From Aneurinibacillus uraniidurans (lineage in GTDB: Bacteria; Bacillota; Bacilli; Aneurinibacillales; Aneurinibacillaceae): a DNA stretch of 64,000 bases. Below are positions 9,621 to 17,719 of the stretch, in pieces. Under the pieces are notes generated by a model. The model was not told the origin of the DNA. It saw nothing but the letters and a program-made list of their open reading frames with translations, and made no database searches. The stretch's first letter is position 1. Each line of letters opens with the position of its first letter. The translations under genes and the position numbers were made by a program. Location: NCBI RefSeq assembly GCF_028471905.1, contig NZ_CP116902.1, positions 1,276,501 to 1,340,500 on the forward strand, in the 5' to 3' direction.

Positions 9621-10499
9621 ATGCCGCAGGGCCGTATCGTAAAAGCGCTCGCCGGCTATTATTACGTGCAGGATGGCGATGCCTACTGGCAATGCCGAGC
9701 ACGTGGCGTATTCCGCAAGCGGGGGATAACCCCGCTTGTCGGAGATGAAGTGATGTATGAAGTAAGCGGGTCAGAAGGAACGGTTACAGAGATTTTGCCG
9801 CGCACAAGCGAGTTAGTTCGTCCGCCGATTGCTAATATTGATCAGGCGATTCTTGTTTTCTCACTGGCAGAGCCTGCGTTTAATCCGCAGCTTCTCGATA
9901 AATTTCTTGTTCATACAGAAGCAGCCGGGGTAGAGGCGGTCATATGTCTAACTAAGGCGGACTTATTAGACGATGGCGATAAGCTTGCAGAGATTCGTCG
10001 TCGCTGTGAGCAGATGGGCTATCCGGTCGTGGTGACAAGCTCTAAAGGGCAGAGCGGGCTTGCAGAGATTCGCGCTCATCTGGCTGGTAAGCTCTCTGTA
10101 TTTGCCGGACAGTCCGGTGTCGGTAAGTCATCGCTGCTGAATGCTTTGTTTAGTGAACTTCAGCTTGAAACGGCTCCAATTAGCCATAAGCTTGGCCGGG
10201 GGAAGCATACTACACGCCACGTGGAGCTCATTTACTTGCCAGAAGGCGGCTGGGTTGCAGATACACCGGGCTTTAGCTCGCTTGATTTTCATTCGGTGGG
10301 AGATATAACCGAGCTTGGGTTGTATTTCAGAGAAATGCGAGAGAGGCTCGGGGAATGCAAATTCCGCGGCTGCCTGCATGTGAACGAGCCGAACTGCGCA
10401 GTGCGGCAGGCGGTGGACGTCGGAGAAATCCAGGCGTCCCGTTATGAGCATTACTTGCAATTTTTGCAAGAAATTAAAGAGAGAAAGCCGAGGTATTAG
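9621..10499 (+). CDS. rsgA: Ribosome small-subunit-dependent GTPase RsgA
   Basis: A 292-residue circularly permuted GTPase that matures the 30S subunit. An N-terminal OB fold comes first. The G4-like T-K-A-D motif (about 112) precedes the P-loop G-Q-S-G-V-G-K-S near 160-168, and D-T-P-G-F follows near 213. This order is diagnostic of the permutation. A C-terminal zinc knuckle (C-K-F-x-x-C-x-H-x-x-E-P-x-C) lies near 245-260. The gene starts 15 bases after prkC behind GGGGGA and ends four bases before rpe. This prkC-rsgA-rpe linkage is also seen in B. subtilis, but the thiN gene that follows there is absent here. Confidence 0.95.
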   Translation: MPQGRIVKALAGYYYVQDGDAYWQCRARGVFRKRGITPLVGDEVMYEVSGSEGTVTEILPRTSELVRPPIANIDQAILVFSLAEPAFNPQLLDKFLVHTEAAGVEAVICLTKADLLDDGDKLAEIRRRCEQMGYPVVVTSSKGQSGLAEIRAHLAGKLSVFAGQSGVGKSSLLNALFSELQLETAPISHKLGRGKHTTRHVELIYLPEGGWVADTPGFSSLDFHSVGDITELGLYFREMRERLGECKFRGCLHVNEPNCAVRQAVDVGEIQASRYEHYLQFLQEIKERKPRY

Positions 10500-10503
10500 C
10501 ATC

Positions 10504-11172
10504 ATGGTAAAAATCGCGCCTTCGATTTTATCGGCAGACTTTTCCCGCCTGGGAGCGGAGATTCAGGAAGTCGAGCAGGGCGGAGCGGAATGGCTGCATG
10601 TCGATGTGATGGACGGTCATTTCGTGCCAAACATTACGATTGGACCGCTTGTTGTGCAAGCGATTCGTCCGCATACGAAACTGTTTATGGATGTACATTT
10701 GATGATCGAAAATGCTGATCTGTACATTCCGCAGTTTGCCAAAAGTGGAGCCGAGATGATTACGGTGCATCAGGAAGCATGCACGCACCTGCATCGCACG
10801 ATCCATCTTATTAAAGAGCAGGGAGTAAAAGCGGGTGTATCGCTGAATCCTGCTACGCCAGTATCAACGCTTGAGCATGTACTTGGTGATATTGATATGG
10901 TATTGCTTATGTCGGTGAACCCGGGCTTTGGTGGACAGAAGTTCATTCCAGAAGTCGTAAAGAAAGTCGGTCAGCTCAAAGCGATGCTCATTGAGCGCGG
11001 GCTGGAGAATCAAGTAGAAATCCAAATTGATGGTGGCATCAATGCCGAAACAGCGCCGCTTGTGGTGGCCGCGGGGGCAACGTGCCTCGTAGCAGGGAAT
11101 GCGGTATTTGGCAAACCGGATAGAGGGCAGGCGATTGCTGCCATTCGCGATGCGGCGAATAAGGTGCTGTAG
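10504..11172 (+). CDS. rpe: Ribulose-phosphate 3-epimerase
   Basis: A 222-residue TIM-barrel enzyme of the pentose phosphate pathway that interconverts ribulose-5-phosphate and xylulose-5-phosphate. The family signatures are intact: K-I-A-P-S-I-L-S-A-D at the start, H-V-D-V-M-D-G-H-F-V-P-N near residues 32-43, M-S-V-N-P-G-F-G-G-Q near 139 and V-D-G-G-I-N-type I-D-G-G-I-N near 174. The ATG at 10504 is four bases after the rsgA stop. An upstream in-frame ATG at 10444 lies inside rsgA and is not used. It is the last gene of the rlmN-rpe cluster and is followed by a terminator. Confidence 0.95.
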   Translation: MVKIAPSILSADFSRLGAEIQEVEQGGAEWLHVDVMDGHFVPNITIGPLVVQAIRPHTKLFMDVHLMIENADLYIPQFAKSGAEMITVHQEACTHLHRTIHLIKEQGVKAGVSLNPATPVSTLEHVLGDIDMVLLMSVNPGFGGQKFIPEVVKKVGQLKAMLIERGLENQVEIQIDGGINAETAPLVVAAGATCLVAGNAVFGKPDRGQAIAAIRDAANKVL

Positions 11173-11187
11173 GCGAGCATAGGATAA

Positions 11188-11222
11188 GGGGAGAAGTGAG
11201 TAGACGCTTCTCCTCTTTTTTA
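11188..11222 (+). terminator. Rho-independent terminator after rpe
   Basis: GGGGAGAAG (11188-11196) pairs with CTTCTCCTC (11207-11215), allowing one G-T pair, over a 10-base loop. Seven T residues follow. Confidence 0.85.
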
Positions 11223-11265
11223 TACGTTGGCTGTCCGTTTCGTAAAAATAGGTACTTGTTTTTGT

Positions 11266-11294
11266 TCATATTTTACCTTCAACTCTCATATGGT
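11266..11294 (+). promoter_or_regulatory. Sigma-E type (mother-cell) promoter of spoVM
   Basis: TCATATT (11266-11272) matches the sigma-E -35 consensus K-M-A-T-A-T-T. A 14-base spacer separates it from CATATGGT (11287-11294), close to the CATACAnT -10 element. It lies about 60 bases upstream of spoVM, which is known to be sigma-E dependent in B. subtilis. Confidence 0.65.
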
Positions 11295-11356
11295 AAATCG
11301 AGTGAGGCGTACAGGTAGAAATGCCTGCGGATGGAATAAAAGAGGGAGGGTTCATC

Positions 11357-11431
11357 ATGCGGTTTTATACCATTAAGCTGCCGAAATTTCTGGGGGGACT
11401 CATTCGTATACTTCTTGGCGGAAAAAAGTGA
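11357..11431 (+). CDS. spoVM: Stage V sporulation protein M, SpoVM (24 residues)
   Basis: A 24-codon gene encoding M-R-F-Y-T-I-K-L-P-K-F-L-G-G-L, then I-R-I-L-L-G-G-K-K. This is unmistakably SpoVM, whose N-terminal F-Y-T-I-K-L-P-K-F-L-G-G is nearly invariant; P9 marks the break before the amphipathic helix. SpoVM lies on the convex forespore surface, anchors SpoIVA coat assembly and inhibits FtsH. GGGAGGG stands at the correct spacing. A sigma-E type promoter lies upstream and a bidirectional terminator directly downstream, so the gene is monocistronic. Its position between rpe and rpmB is as in B. subtilis, minus thiN. Confidence 0.95.
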   Translation: MRFYTIKLPKFLGGLIRILLGGKK

Positions 11432-11440
11432 GCATGGCAT

Positions 11441-11471
11441 AAAAAAAAGCACCACAGTGGGTGCTTTTTTT
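11441..11471. terminator. Bidirectional terminator between spoVM and rpmB
   Basis: AAAAAAAAGCACC (11441-11453) is the inverted repeat of GGTGCTTTTTTT (11460-11471). The A run on one side and T run on the other allow it to end both spoVM (plus strand) and rpmB (minus strand). Confidence 0.9.
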
Positions 11472-11479
11472 ACGTGCGA

Positions 11480-11668
11480 CTACACACGAGTAACTAAGCC
11501 GGATTTCAGAGCTTTTGTGCTCACGTACACACGCTTCGGTTTTCCGTCAACCAGGATGCGTACTTTTTGTACGTTAACGCCCCAAGAGCGTTTATTTGCA
11601 CGGTTCGAGTGACTGCGTTTGTTACCAGTCTTAGCTCGTTTACCTGTTACATAACATACACGTGCCAT
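11480..11668 (-). CDS. rpmB: 50S ribosomal protein L28
   Basis: A 62-residue basic ribosomal protein of the large subunit. It begins [10 protein letters not shown] and contains N-R-A-N-K-R-S-W and [12 protein letters not shown], typical L28 sequence. ATG at 11668 (minus strand) is preceded by GGAGGTGG, so the longer in-frame reading upstream is not used. It is the only minus-strand gene between rpe and recG, is monocistronic and converges on spoVM. Only the first of the usual metal-binding cysteines is present, suggesting the zinc-independent L28 form; that reading is inference. Confidence 0.95.
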   Translation of the reverse strand: MARVCYVTGKRAKTGNKRSHSNRANKRSWGVNVQKVRILVDGKPKRVYVSTKALKSGLVTRV

Positions 11669-11727
11669 TACAATTCCACCTCCCTGAGATGCAGTCAAGC
11701 AAAGTGACTCTCATTACATACTCAAGT

Positions 11728-11756
11728 ATGATAGCATACGCATTTTACAAAAGCAA
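11728..11756 (-). promoter_or_regulatory. Sigma-A type promoter of rpmB
   Basis: On the minus strand TTGCTT (11756-11751), a 17-base spacer and TATCAT (11733-11728) form a reasonable sigma-A promoter about 60 bases before the rpmB ATG. A consensus TTGACA at 11768-11763 lies slightly further upstream, with TAAAAT at 15 bases spacing, as an alternative. Confidence 0.5.
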
Positions 11757-11780
11757 GATGTCTGTCAAGAATTTACCCTT

Positions 11781-11820
11781 TACAACGATTCTTTCAAAAA
11801 AAGTATCGTTGTAGTAAAAT
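11781..11820 (+). promoter_or_regulatory. Perfect 9-bp inverted repeat overlapping the probable promoter of the asp23-like/fakA operon
   Basis: TACAACGAT (11781-11789) and ATCGTTGTA (11805-11813) are perfect inverted repeats separated by 15 bases. The right arm ends one base before a TAAAAT -10-like element (11815-11820), whose weak -35 (TTTCAA, 11792-11797) lies in the spacer. The arrangement suggests an operator over the promoter, but no regulator is recognised. Confidence 0.45.
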
Positions 11821-11879
11821 GAGGACAATACAAGCATCTACTAGAGAGCGCAGCGAATGAAAATGAGGAGGCTTAAAGC

Positions 11880-12245
11880 ATGAGTGTTCAGATCAGCACA
11901 GAGCTCGGAAAAATTGAAATTGACAGTCAAGTTGTCGAGACGATGGCGGGTGCTGTGGCAATGGAATGTTACGGTCTTGTTGGCATGTCTTCACGCCGGA
12001 CGATGAAAGACGGAATCGCTGAGATTTTGGGTCGTGAGAACTTGTCACGCGGCGTCGAAGTGCGGCAGGAAGAGGGGCGTACGATCATTAACATGTATAT
12101 TATCGTTAGCTACGGCACGAAAATCTCCGAGGTGGCACACAGTGTGCAAGGCCGTGTAACGTATGCGCTGGAGCAAAACCTTGGATTGCAAGTAGATGAT
12201 GTGAATATTTATGTGCAAGGTGTCCGTGGAGAAATGAACTCCTAA
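11880..12245 (+). CDS. Asp23/Gls24 family envelope stress response protein (YloU-like)
   Basis: A 121-residue Asp23/Gls24 family protein. It opens S-V-Q-I-S-T-E-L-G-K-I-E-I and contains the family core A-M-E-C-Y-G-L-V-G-M and I-V-S-Y-G-T-K-I. In Staphylococcus the founding member is membrane-associated and linked to cell-wall stress, but the biochemical role is unknown. The start ATG has GAGGAGG upstream. It stands first in an operon with fakA and a degV-type gene, an arrangement (yloU-yloV) conserved across Bacillales. This suggests, but does not prove, a link to fatty acid or membrane metabolism. The promoter region carries a perfect inverted repeat. Confidence 0.9.
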   Translation: MSVQISTELGKIEIDSQVVETMAGAVAMECYGLVGMSSRRTMKDGIAEILGRENLSRGVEVRQEEGRTIINMYIIVSYGTKISEVAHSVQGRVTYALEQNLGLQVDDVNIYVQGVRGEMNS

Positions 12246-12267
12246 GGGTATGAGGGAGGAACAATAC

Positions 12268-14013
12268 GTGAAAAGCAGTACGCTGACGGGACAGGTTCTT
12301 CGTCATATGTATAAAGTGGGTGCAGCGCGTTTGACGCAGCATGCACAGCAAGTTGATGCATTAAATGTATTTCCGGTGCCAGATGGTGATACCGGAACGA
12401 ATATGAATTTGACGTTTACGTCGGGAGTAGCAGAACTTGAGAAATCAGCCGAACAGACAGCCGAGAAAGTCGCGTCTGTATTTTCACGCGGCCTTCTTAT
12501 GGGGGCACGCGGCAACTCCGGTGTAATCTTATCTCAGTTGTTCCGAGGTTTCGCGAAGGGGCTGACAGGTCTTGGGGAGGCGGATGCTCGTCAGGTAGCG
12601 GATGCGTTCCAGCAAGGCGTCGATATGGCATACAAAGCCGTCATGAAGCCAGTGGAAGGGACGATTTTAACCGTAGCTCGCGAAGCGGCAGCAGCGGCAC
12701 GTAAGGCAGCGCGTGGCACGGTAGAGGAAGTAATTGAGGCGCTTGTAGTTGCGGCACAGCGTGCGCTTGACCATACACCGAATCAGCTTCCGGTACTCAA
12801 AGAAGTGGGCGTTGTTGATTCCGGTGGACAGGGGCTTGTTTACATATACGAGGGCTTTTTACAGGCACTGAACGAAGATGTATCATTCGAGAAGCGAGTC
12901 GTGGACAGCAAGCCGCAAGCTCCAACGGCTGCTATATTTGGTGAGGCACATGAAGAGATGCACCATGTCATCAATCCAGCAGATATCGTATATGGATACT
13001 GTACCGAATTTATGGTACACCTGCGTGAAACGAATGGGTTCAGAATGGAAGCATTCCGGGAGCGTATTAGTCAGTATGGCGATTCATTGCTTGTTGTAGC
13101 TGATGATGACTTGATCAAGGTTCACATTCATGCGGAAGAGCCGGGAGATGTGCTTTCTTTCGCACATAAGTATGGCACACTGGATCGCATCAAAATCGAA
13201 AACATGCGTCTTCAGCATGAGGCCGTTTTGCGCCGTCAGGAAGCGAAGCAGCAGACTGTGTCTCCTGTACCGGCTGTGCCGATAGAAGCTGCATCCGCTG
13301 TTGTAGAAGATGTAGTACCACCGCTTGATTTTGTAGTAGAGCCACAAAAAGCAAGCGAACGATACGGCATGATTGCGGTTGCGAGCGGAGCGGGTATTAC
13401 AGAAATTTTCCGTAGTCTAGGTGTTGGTACGATTATTGAGGGTGGTCAGACAATGAACCCGAGTACCGAACAATTCGTACAGGCGATTGAGGCGAGCGGT
13501 GCATCGAATGTAATCATTCTGCCGAATAATAAAAATATTATCATGGCAGCGAAACAAGCAGCTGAACTTGTCGATATTCCAGTTGCGGTCATTCCGGCCG
13601 TTAGCGTTCCGCAAGGCATGTCAGCGATGCTAGCATTTGCACCAGAGGCTGAACTTGTCCACAATGAAGCAAGTATGACGGAAGCGGTAGGTCTTGTTAA
13701 GACCGGTCTTGTCACATATGCGGTGCGTGATACGAAGCTGAATGAGATTGAGATCAAAGAAGGCGACTTCATCGGCATTCAGGACGGTGAGATCGTGGCG
13801 GCCGGATCAGATATGTATACAGTAGCGACAGACCTGGTGGCCTGCATGGTCGAAAAGGACGATGAATTGATTACGGTTCTATATGGAGCTGATTCGACAG
13901 AAGCGAAGCTCGATGAATGGGAGAAACGCATTCGTGAGACGTACAGCTCATATGAAGTAGAAGTACATGAAGGTGGACAGCCACTGTATGCCTTTATTAT
14001 TGCCGTTGAATAA
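12268..14013 (+). CDS. fakA: Fatty acid kinase catalytic subunit FakA (DAK2 domain, YloV)
   Basis: A 581-residue protein with an N-terminal DhaL/DAK2 ATP-binding domain (about 1-200). The Mg-ATP loop V-F-P-V-P-D-G-D-T-G-T-N is at about 32-44, and G-A-R-G-N-S-G-V-I-L-S-Q follows. A middle domain and a C-terminal DegV-related fold (to 581) come after. FakA phosphorylates fatty acids carried by FakB (DegV) proteins, producing acyl phosphate for PlsX/PlsY. GTG 12268 was chosen because GGGAGGA sits nine bases upstream; ATG 12250 lacks a site. A DegV gene follows 24 bases later, and plsX is 11 kb downstream. Confidence 0.9.
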   Translation: MKSSTLTGQVLRHMYKVGAARLTQHAQQVDALNVFPVPDGDTGTNMNLTFTSGVAELEKSAEQTAEKVASVFSRGLLMGARGNSGVILSQLFRGFAKGLTGLGEADARQVADAFQQGVDMAYKAVMKPVEGTILTVAREAAAAARKAARGTVEEVIEALVVAAQRALDHTPNQLPVLKEVGVVDSGGQGLVYIYEGFLQALNEDVSFEKRVVDSKPQAPTAAIFGEAHEEMHHVINPADIVYGYCTEFMVHLRETNGFRMEAFRERISQYGDSLLVVADDDLIKVHIHAEEPGDVLSFAHKYGTLDRIKIENMRLQHEAVLRRQEAKQQTVSPVPAVPIEAASAVVEDVVPPLDFVVEPQKASERYGMIAVASGAGITEIFRSLGVGTIIEGGQTMNPSTEQFVQAIEASGASNVIILPNNKNIIMAAKQAAELVDIPVAVIPAVSVPQGMSAMLAFAPEAELVHNEASMTEAVGLVKTGLVTYAVRDTKLNEIEIKEGDFIGIQDGEIVAAGSDMYTVATDLVACMVEKDDELITVLYGADSTEAKLDEWEKRIRETYSSYEVEVHEGGQPLYAFIIAVE

Positions 14014-14037
14014 AGCGTGGGAAGGGGGCATGTGAGG

Positions 14038-14898
14038 ATGAATCTATATATTGTAACCGACAGCACGGCAGACATCCCCAAGCCACTTATGCAAGAACTA
14101 AACATTCCGATTGTGCCGCTTAAGGTGCATGTGGAAGGACAGACATACTTAGATGGCGTTACGCTATCTTCCAATGAGTTTTATGAGAAATTACAATCAT
14201 CAGAGCAACTGCCGCGCACATCACAGCCGGCACCGCTTGACTTTGTGAATGTATACGAAGAGATTGCAGCGCGTGATCCAGAAGCAGAAATTATCTCGAT
14301 TCACTTGTCTAGTGCATTAAGCGGCACCTACCAGACAGCAATGCTTGCTGCGGGCATGGTGGAAGAGAAGGTCAAGGTACATGTCGTGGATAGTCGCTCG
14401 GCTTCGTATGCACTTGGTGCGATTGTGGTCGCTGCAGCACGTCTCGTACGCAACGGGGGTACGCTTGAAGAATGTCTTACGCTTGTTCGTACGCTCATTT
14501 CGGAGCACCGGGTGTATTTTGTGATGGATACGCTCATGTATTTGCAGAAAGGCGGCCGAATTGGCAAGGCAGCATCTATCGTTGGTTCCCTACTGAATAT
14601 TAAGCCGATTCTTATGTTTGATGAGAGTGGCGAAGTAGCGGTTGTAGAAAAGGTACGCGGTAAGAAAAAAGCGGTCGCACGTATTCTGGAGCTGGCAAAA
14701 GAATATGCGAATGAGCGCCCGGTAACAGCAGCCGCAGTTTATACGACAGACCGTGATGAGGCTGCGGTGCTTAAAGGACAGGTTGAGCAGGAGCTTACTG
14801 TAACAGGCGAGGCGGTGTTGGCTCAGCTTGGGCCGGTTATCGGCACGTATGGCGGTCCGGGTCTATTAGCCATTACGCTCTATCCAGAGACTTCATAA
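14038..14898 (+). CDS. DegV family fatty-acid-binding protein (probable FakB partner of FakA)
   Basis: A 286-residue DegV protein. Family features are I-V-T-D-S-T-A-D-I at the start, the R-T-S-Q-P-A-P motif near residue 63, S-I-H-L-S-S-A-L-S-G-T-Y-Q near 91-103, and G-P-V-I-G-T-Y-G-G-P-G near the C-terminus. These line the pocket that holds one fatty acid in DegV structures. Its position directly behind fakA supports a FakB role, presenting the fatty acid to the kinase. In B. subtilis the corresponding position holds sdaAB-sdaAA, so the local order differs. ATG 14038 fits the GAAGGGGG site; GTG 14032 and 14017 are alternatives. Confidence 0.88.
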   Translation: MNLYIVTDSTADIPKPLMQELNIPIVPLKVHVEGQTYLDGVTLSSNEFYEKLQSSEQLPRTSQPAPLDFVNVYEEIAARDPEAEIISIHLSSALSGTYQTAMLAAGMVEEKVKVHVVDSRSASYALGAIVVAAARLVRNGGTLEECLTLVRTLISEHRVYFVMDTLMYLQKGGRIGKAASIVGSLLNIKPILMFDESGEVAVVEKVRGKKKAVARILELAKEYANERPVTAAAVYTTDRDEAAVLKGQVEQELTVTGEAVLAQLGPVIGTYGGPGLLAITLYPETS

Positions 14899-14922
14899 TC
14901 ATACAGGTAGACATGAGTAAGG

Positions 14923-14961
14923 GGACGGGATGATACGCCAGAACGGCGTGGGATCCTGTCC
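14923..14961 (+). terminator. Long hairpin after the fakA-degV operon
   Basis: GGACGGGAT (14923-14931) pairs with ATCCTGTCC (14953-14961), with an inner ACGCC/GGCGT stem. The T-rich run (TTCTTCC) is weak, so termination may be partial. It is the only candidate operon end before recG. Confidence 0.55.
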
Positions 14962-15050
14962 TTCTTCCATTTGCTGGCATAATATTTGCGCGAAACTATA
15001 TAGGGAGGACGGGCGGGAGATCAACAGGACGCGCTCTGAATAAAAGTTAG

Positions 15051-17135
15051 ATGTCCCGCTGGATTAAAGATGTGAGTAATTCAATTATGATGCAGCCTGT
15101 AACAGCTGTTAAAGGAATCGGGGCGGAACGAGCGATTGAACTTGCGGCACTCCAGATTGAAACCGTACAGGATTTGCTGGAGCATTTTCCGTACCGCTAT
15201 GAGGATTATCGGGTACGTGATCTAAGCGAAGTCCAGGATGGAGAGAAAATTACGATTATCGGTACGGTGTATGGCGAGCCGGTCGTTCGCTTCTACGGAG
15301 CTAAGAAATCACGCATTACCGTTAAAGTCGTAGTGGATAACATTGTTGTTACGGCAATCTGGTTTAACCGGGGATTTTTAAAAAGCCAGCTTCGTGCCGG
15401 ACGCGAAATTATGCTGTCTGGCAAGTTTGAACGGGCTCGCCTGCAAATTATGGTGAGCGAGCAGCATTTTCTTGATACCGAGCGGGTAAAGGTACAGGAA
15501 GGTACGATTCAGCCGGTCTATTCGATAACGGGAGGGATGCAAGTCAAGCAGATGCGCCGTTTTATCATAGCAGCGCTTGAACAGTTTGGTGATTCGATCG
15601 ACGAGATTTTGCCGGAGGATCTCGTGCGTAAGTATAAACTGGCCTCCCGTCGCGATGCGATTCGTAACATTCATTTTCCAGAGAGTGTGCAGGCGGGCAA
15701 GCAGGGGCGGCGCCGACTTGCATTTGAAGAGTTACTGCTGTTTCAATTGCGACTACAGGCGTATCATGCGATCAACCGACAAGCACGTGATGGAGTGGCC
15801 CAGCATGTTCCGCTTGAGAAGGTACACACTTTTATTCACAGCCTGCCATTTCCGTTAACGAATGCGCAGAAGCGAGTCATCAAAGAGATTCTTGATGACA
15901 TGCAGGCACCTTATAGCATGAACCGACTGCTGCAAGGTGACGTTGGTTCTGGAAAAACCGTTGTCGCTGCGATTGCGCTTTTGGCTACGATAGAGGCGGG
16001 GTATCAGGGAGCGCTTATGGTGCCAACTGAGATTCTTGCTGAGCAGCATTACGAGACGCTATCTGAGCTTTTGGCACCGCATGGAATTGAAGTGGCGCTG
16101 TTATCTGGAAGTGCTACCGTACGAAAACGACGCGATATTCTGGGAGGGCTGCAATCGGGTTTAATTCAGGTCATCGTTGGTACGCACGCACTCATTCAGG
16201 AGGACGTATATTTTGCAAAGCTTGGGCTTGTGATTACAGACGAGCAGCACCGGTTCGGGGTGGAGCAACGCCGTATTTTGCGAGAGAAGGGGCTGAATCC
16301 AGATGTGCTGTTTATGACAGCGACGCCAATTCCGCGTACACTGGCCATTACAGCATTCGGTGATATGGATGTATCCACAATTGATGAGCTTCCCGCGGGA
16401 CGTAAACCGATTGAGACGTACTGGGTACGCCATGATATGCTTGACCGCATTCTTGCATTTGTACGCAAAGAACTTGATCGGGGACGGCAGGCGTATGTGA
16501 TCTCGCCGCTCATTGAAGAGTCTGAGAAGCTTGATTTGCAGAATGCGATTGATGTACACGCACAGTTAAGTCAATATTTTGCGGGCACGTACCGGGTTGG
16601 TCTTATGCATGGACGACTTGTGCCGCGGGAGAAAGACGAGGTTATGCAGCAGTTTAGCCGCAATGAGGTACAGGTGCTTGTCTCAACAACCGTTGTTGAG
16701 GTTGGGGTGAATGTACCGAATGCGTCGGTCATGGTGATTTATGATGCGGAGCGATTCGGCTTGGCTCAGCTTCATCAGCTGCGCGGACGTGTGGGTCGGG
16801 GGGCTGAGCAATCGTATTGTATTCTGATTGCAGACCCGAAATCTGAGACTGGCAAAGAGCGGATGCGGATTATGACGGAGACGAATGATGGGTTTGAAGT
16901 GGCGCAGCGCGATCTGGAGCTGCGTGGTCCAGGGGATTTCTTCGGGACGAAGCAGAGCGGATTGCCGGAGTTCAAGGTGGCGGATGTCGTACAGGACTAT
17001 CGAATGCTTGAGGTGGCACGTCAGGAGGCGGCTGATATGGTGCGAGGAGAAGCGTTCTGGAGCAGCCCGCAGTATCGAGCACTGCGGGCATACTTGAAGC
17101 AGGATGAGTACTTTCTTACGAAAATAAAAGATTAA
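15051..17135 (+). CDS. recG: ATP-dependent DNA helicase RecG
   Basis: A branch-migration helicase of 694 residues. The N-terminal wedge/OB domain shows F-P-Y-R-Y-E-D-Y near residue 45. Walker A G-D-V-G-S-G-K-T lies near 298, then D-E-Q-H near 397 and T-A-T-P-I-P-R-T near 423. The C-terminal helicase motifs (S-T-T-V-V-E-V-G-V-N-V-P; Q-L-R-G-R-V-G-R-G) and the TRG segment follow. RecG remodels stalled forks and recombination intermediates. The start is uncertain: ATG 15051 lacks a good ribosome binding site, and ATG 15087 (M-M-Q-P-V) would give 682 residues, nearer the usual length. Its stop overlaps the stop of the convergent mgtC gene. Confidence 0.95.
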   Translation: MSRWIKDVSNSIMMQPVTAVKGIGAERAIELAALQIETVQDLLEHFPYRYEDYRVRDLSEVQDGEKITIIGTVYGEPVVRFYGAKKSRITVKVVVDNIVVTAIWFNRGFLKSQLRAGREIMLSGKFERARLQIMVSEQHFLDTERVKVQEGTIQPVYSITGGMQVKQMRRFIIAALEQFGDSIDEILPEDLVRKYKLASRRDAIRNIHFPESVQAGKQGRRRLAFEELLLFQLRLQAYHAINRQARDGVAQHVPLEKVHTFIHSLPFPLTNAQKRVIKEILDDMQAPYSMNRLLQGDVGSGKTVVAAIALLATIEAGYQGALMVPTEILAEQHYETLSELLAPHGIEVALLSGSATVRKRRDILGGLQSGLIQVIVGTHALIQEDVYFAKLGLVITDEQHRFGVEQRRILREKGLNPDVLFMTATPIPRTLAITAFGDMDVSTIDELPAGRKPIETYWVRHDMLDRILAFVRKELDRGRQAYVISPLIEESEKLDLQNAIDVHAQLSQYFAGTYRVGLMHGRLVPREKDEVMQQFSRNEVQVLVSTTVVEVGVNVPNASVMVIYDAERFGLAQLHQLRGRVGRGAEQSYCILIADPKSETGKERMRIMTETNDGFEVAQRDLELRGPGDFFGTKQSGLPEFKVADVVQDYRMLEVARQEAADMVRGEAFWSSPQYRALRAYLKQDEYFLTKIKD

Positions 17136-17647
17136 TCGTCCTCGCTTTCTTTTAGCGATTTTTTCTGACCAAAAAGCCTGATTTGACGATTTTCTAGAAA
17201 GTGGCCGATACTGATAACACCATACATAACCAGCATGGTATAGGTGGTCATCAAATAGTAGCCGGCTCCGATGCTAATGCCAATTGCACCGGCAAAGAAC
17301 ACCATGGAGGCAGAAGTGAGGCCTTTGACAGAACCGCTCTTTTGAATGATCAGTCCTGCGCCGAGAAAGCCTAACCCGCTTACAATTTGCGCGGCTAGGC
17401 GCAGCGGATCCATCATCGTGCGGCCAGGAATGGAGTAACGATCTACAGTATGGATAGACACCAGGGTAAGAAGTGTCGCAGCGACTGTTACAAATGTATA
17501 GGTTTTGATGCCAGCCGGTTTAGAATGAACGGTGCGTTCAAGACCAATAACGAACCCGAACAGGGCACTCATTGACAGGCGGATATACATCTCTATATCT
17601 TCATAGTGTTCAATGGAATGCCAGATGTATAGCCAGAAATCTTTCAT
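17132..17647 (-). CDS. MgtC/SapB family membrane protein
   Basis: A 171-residue protein with four to five hydrophobic segments. It carries the MgtC family motifs G-L-E-R (about residue 36, in F-V-I-G-L-E-R) and the G-L-G-F-L-G-A-G-L-I-I segment near 92-101. MgtC proteins are linked to growth at low magnesium and to control of ATP synthase in some pathogens; the substrate is unsettled. Here a hydrophilic K/E/D tail replaces the larger C-terminal domain of enterobacterial MgtC. The gene is convergent with recG; their stop codons share the bases TTA/TAA. A structured minus-strand RNA with a terminator lies about 75 bases upstream. Confidence 0.88.
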   Translation of the reverse strand: MKDFWLYIWHSIEHYEDIEMYIRLSMSALFGFVIGLERTVHSKPAGIKTYTFVTVAATLLTLVSIHTVDRYSIPGRTMMDPLRLAAQIVSGLGFLGAGLIIQKSGSVKGLTSASMVFFAGAIGISIGAGYYLMTTYTMLVMYGVISIGHFLENRQIRLFGQKKSLKESEDD

Positions 17648-17719
17648 AAGTTAGGTCACCTCTCTCTATGCGTGCTATTGATTTTACCATATTCGACACG
17701 AAAGAAGAGATGCCGAAAA

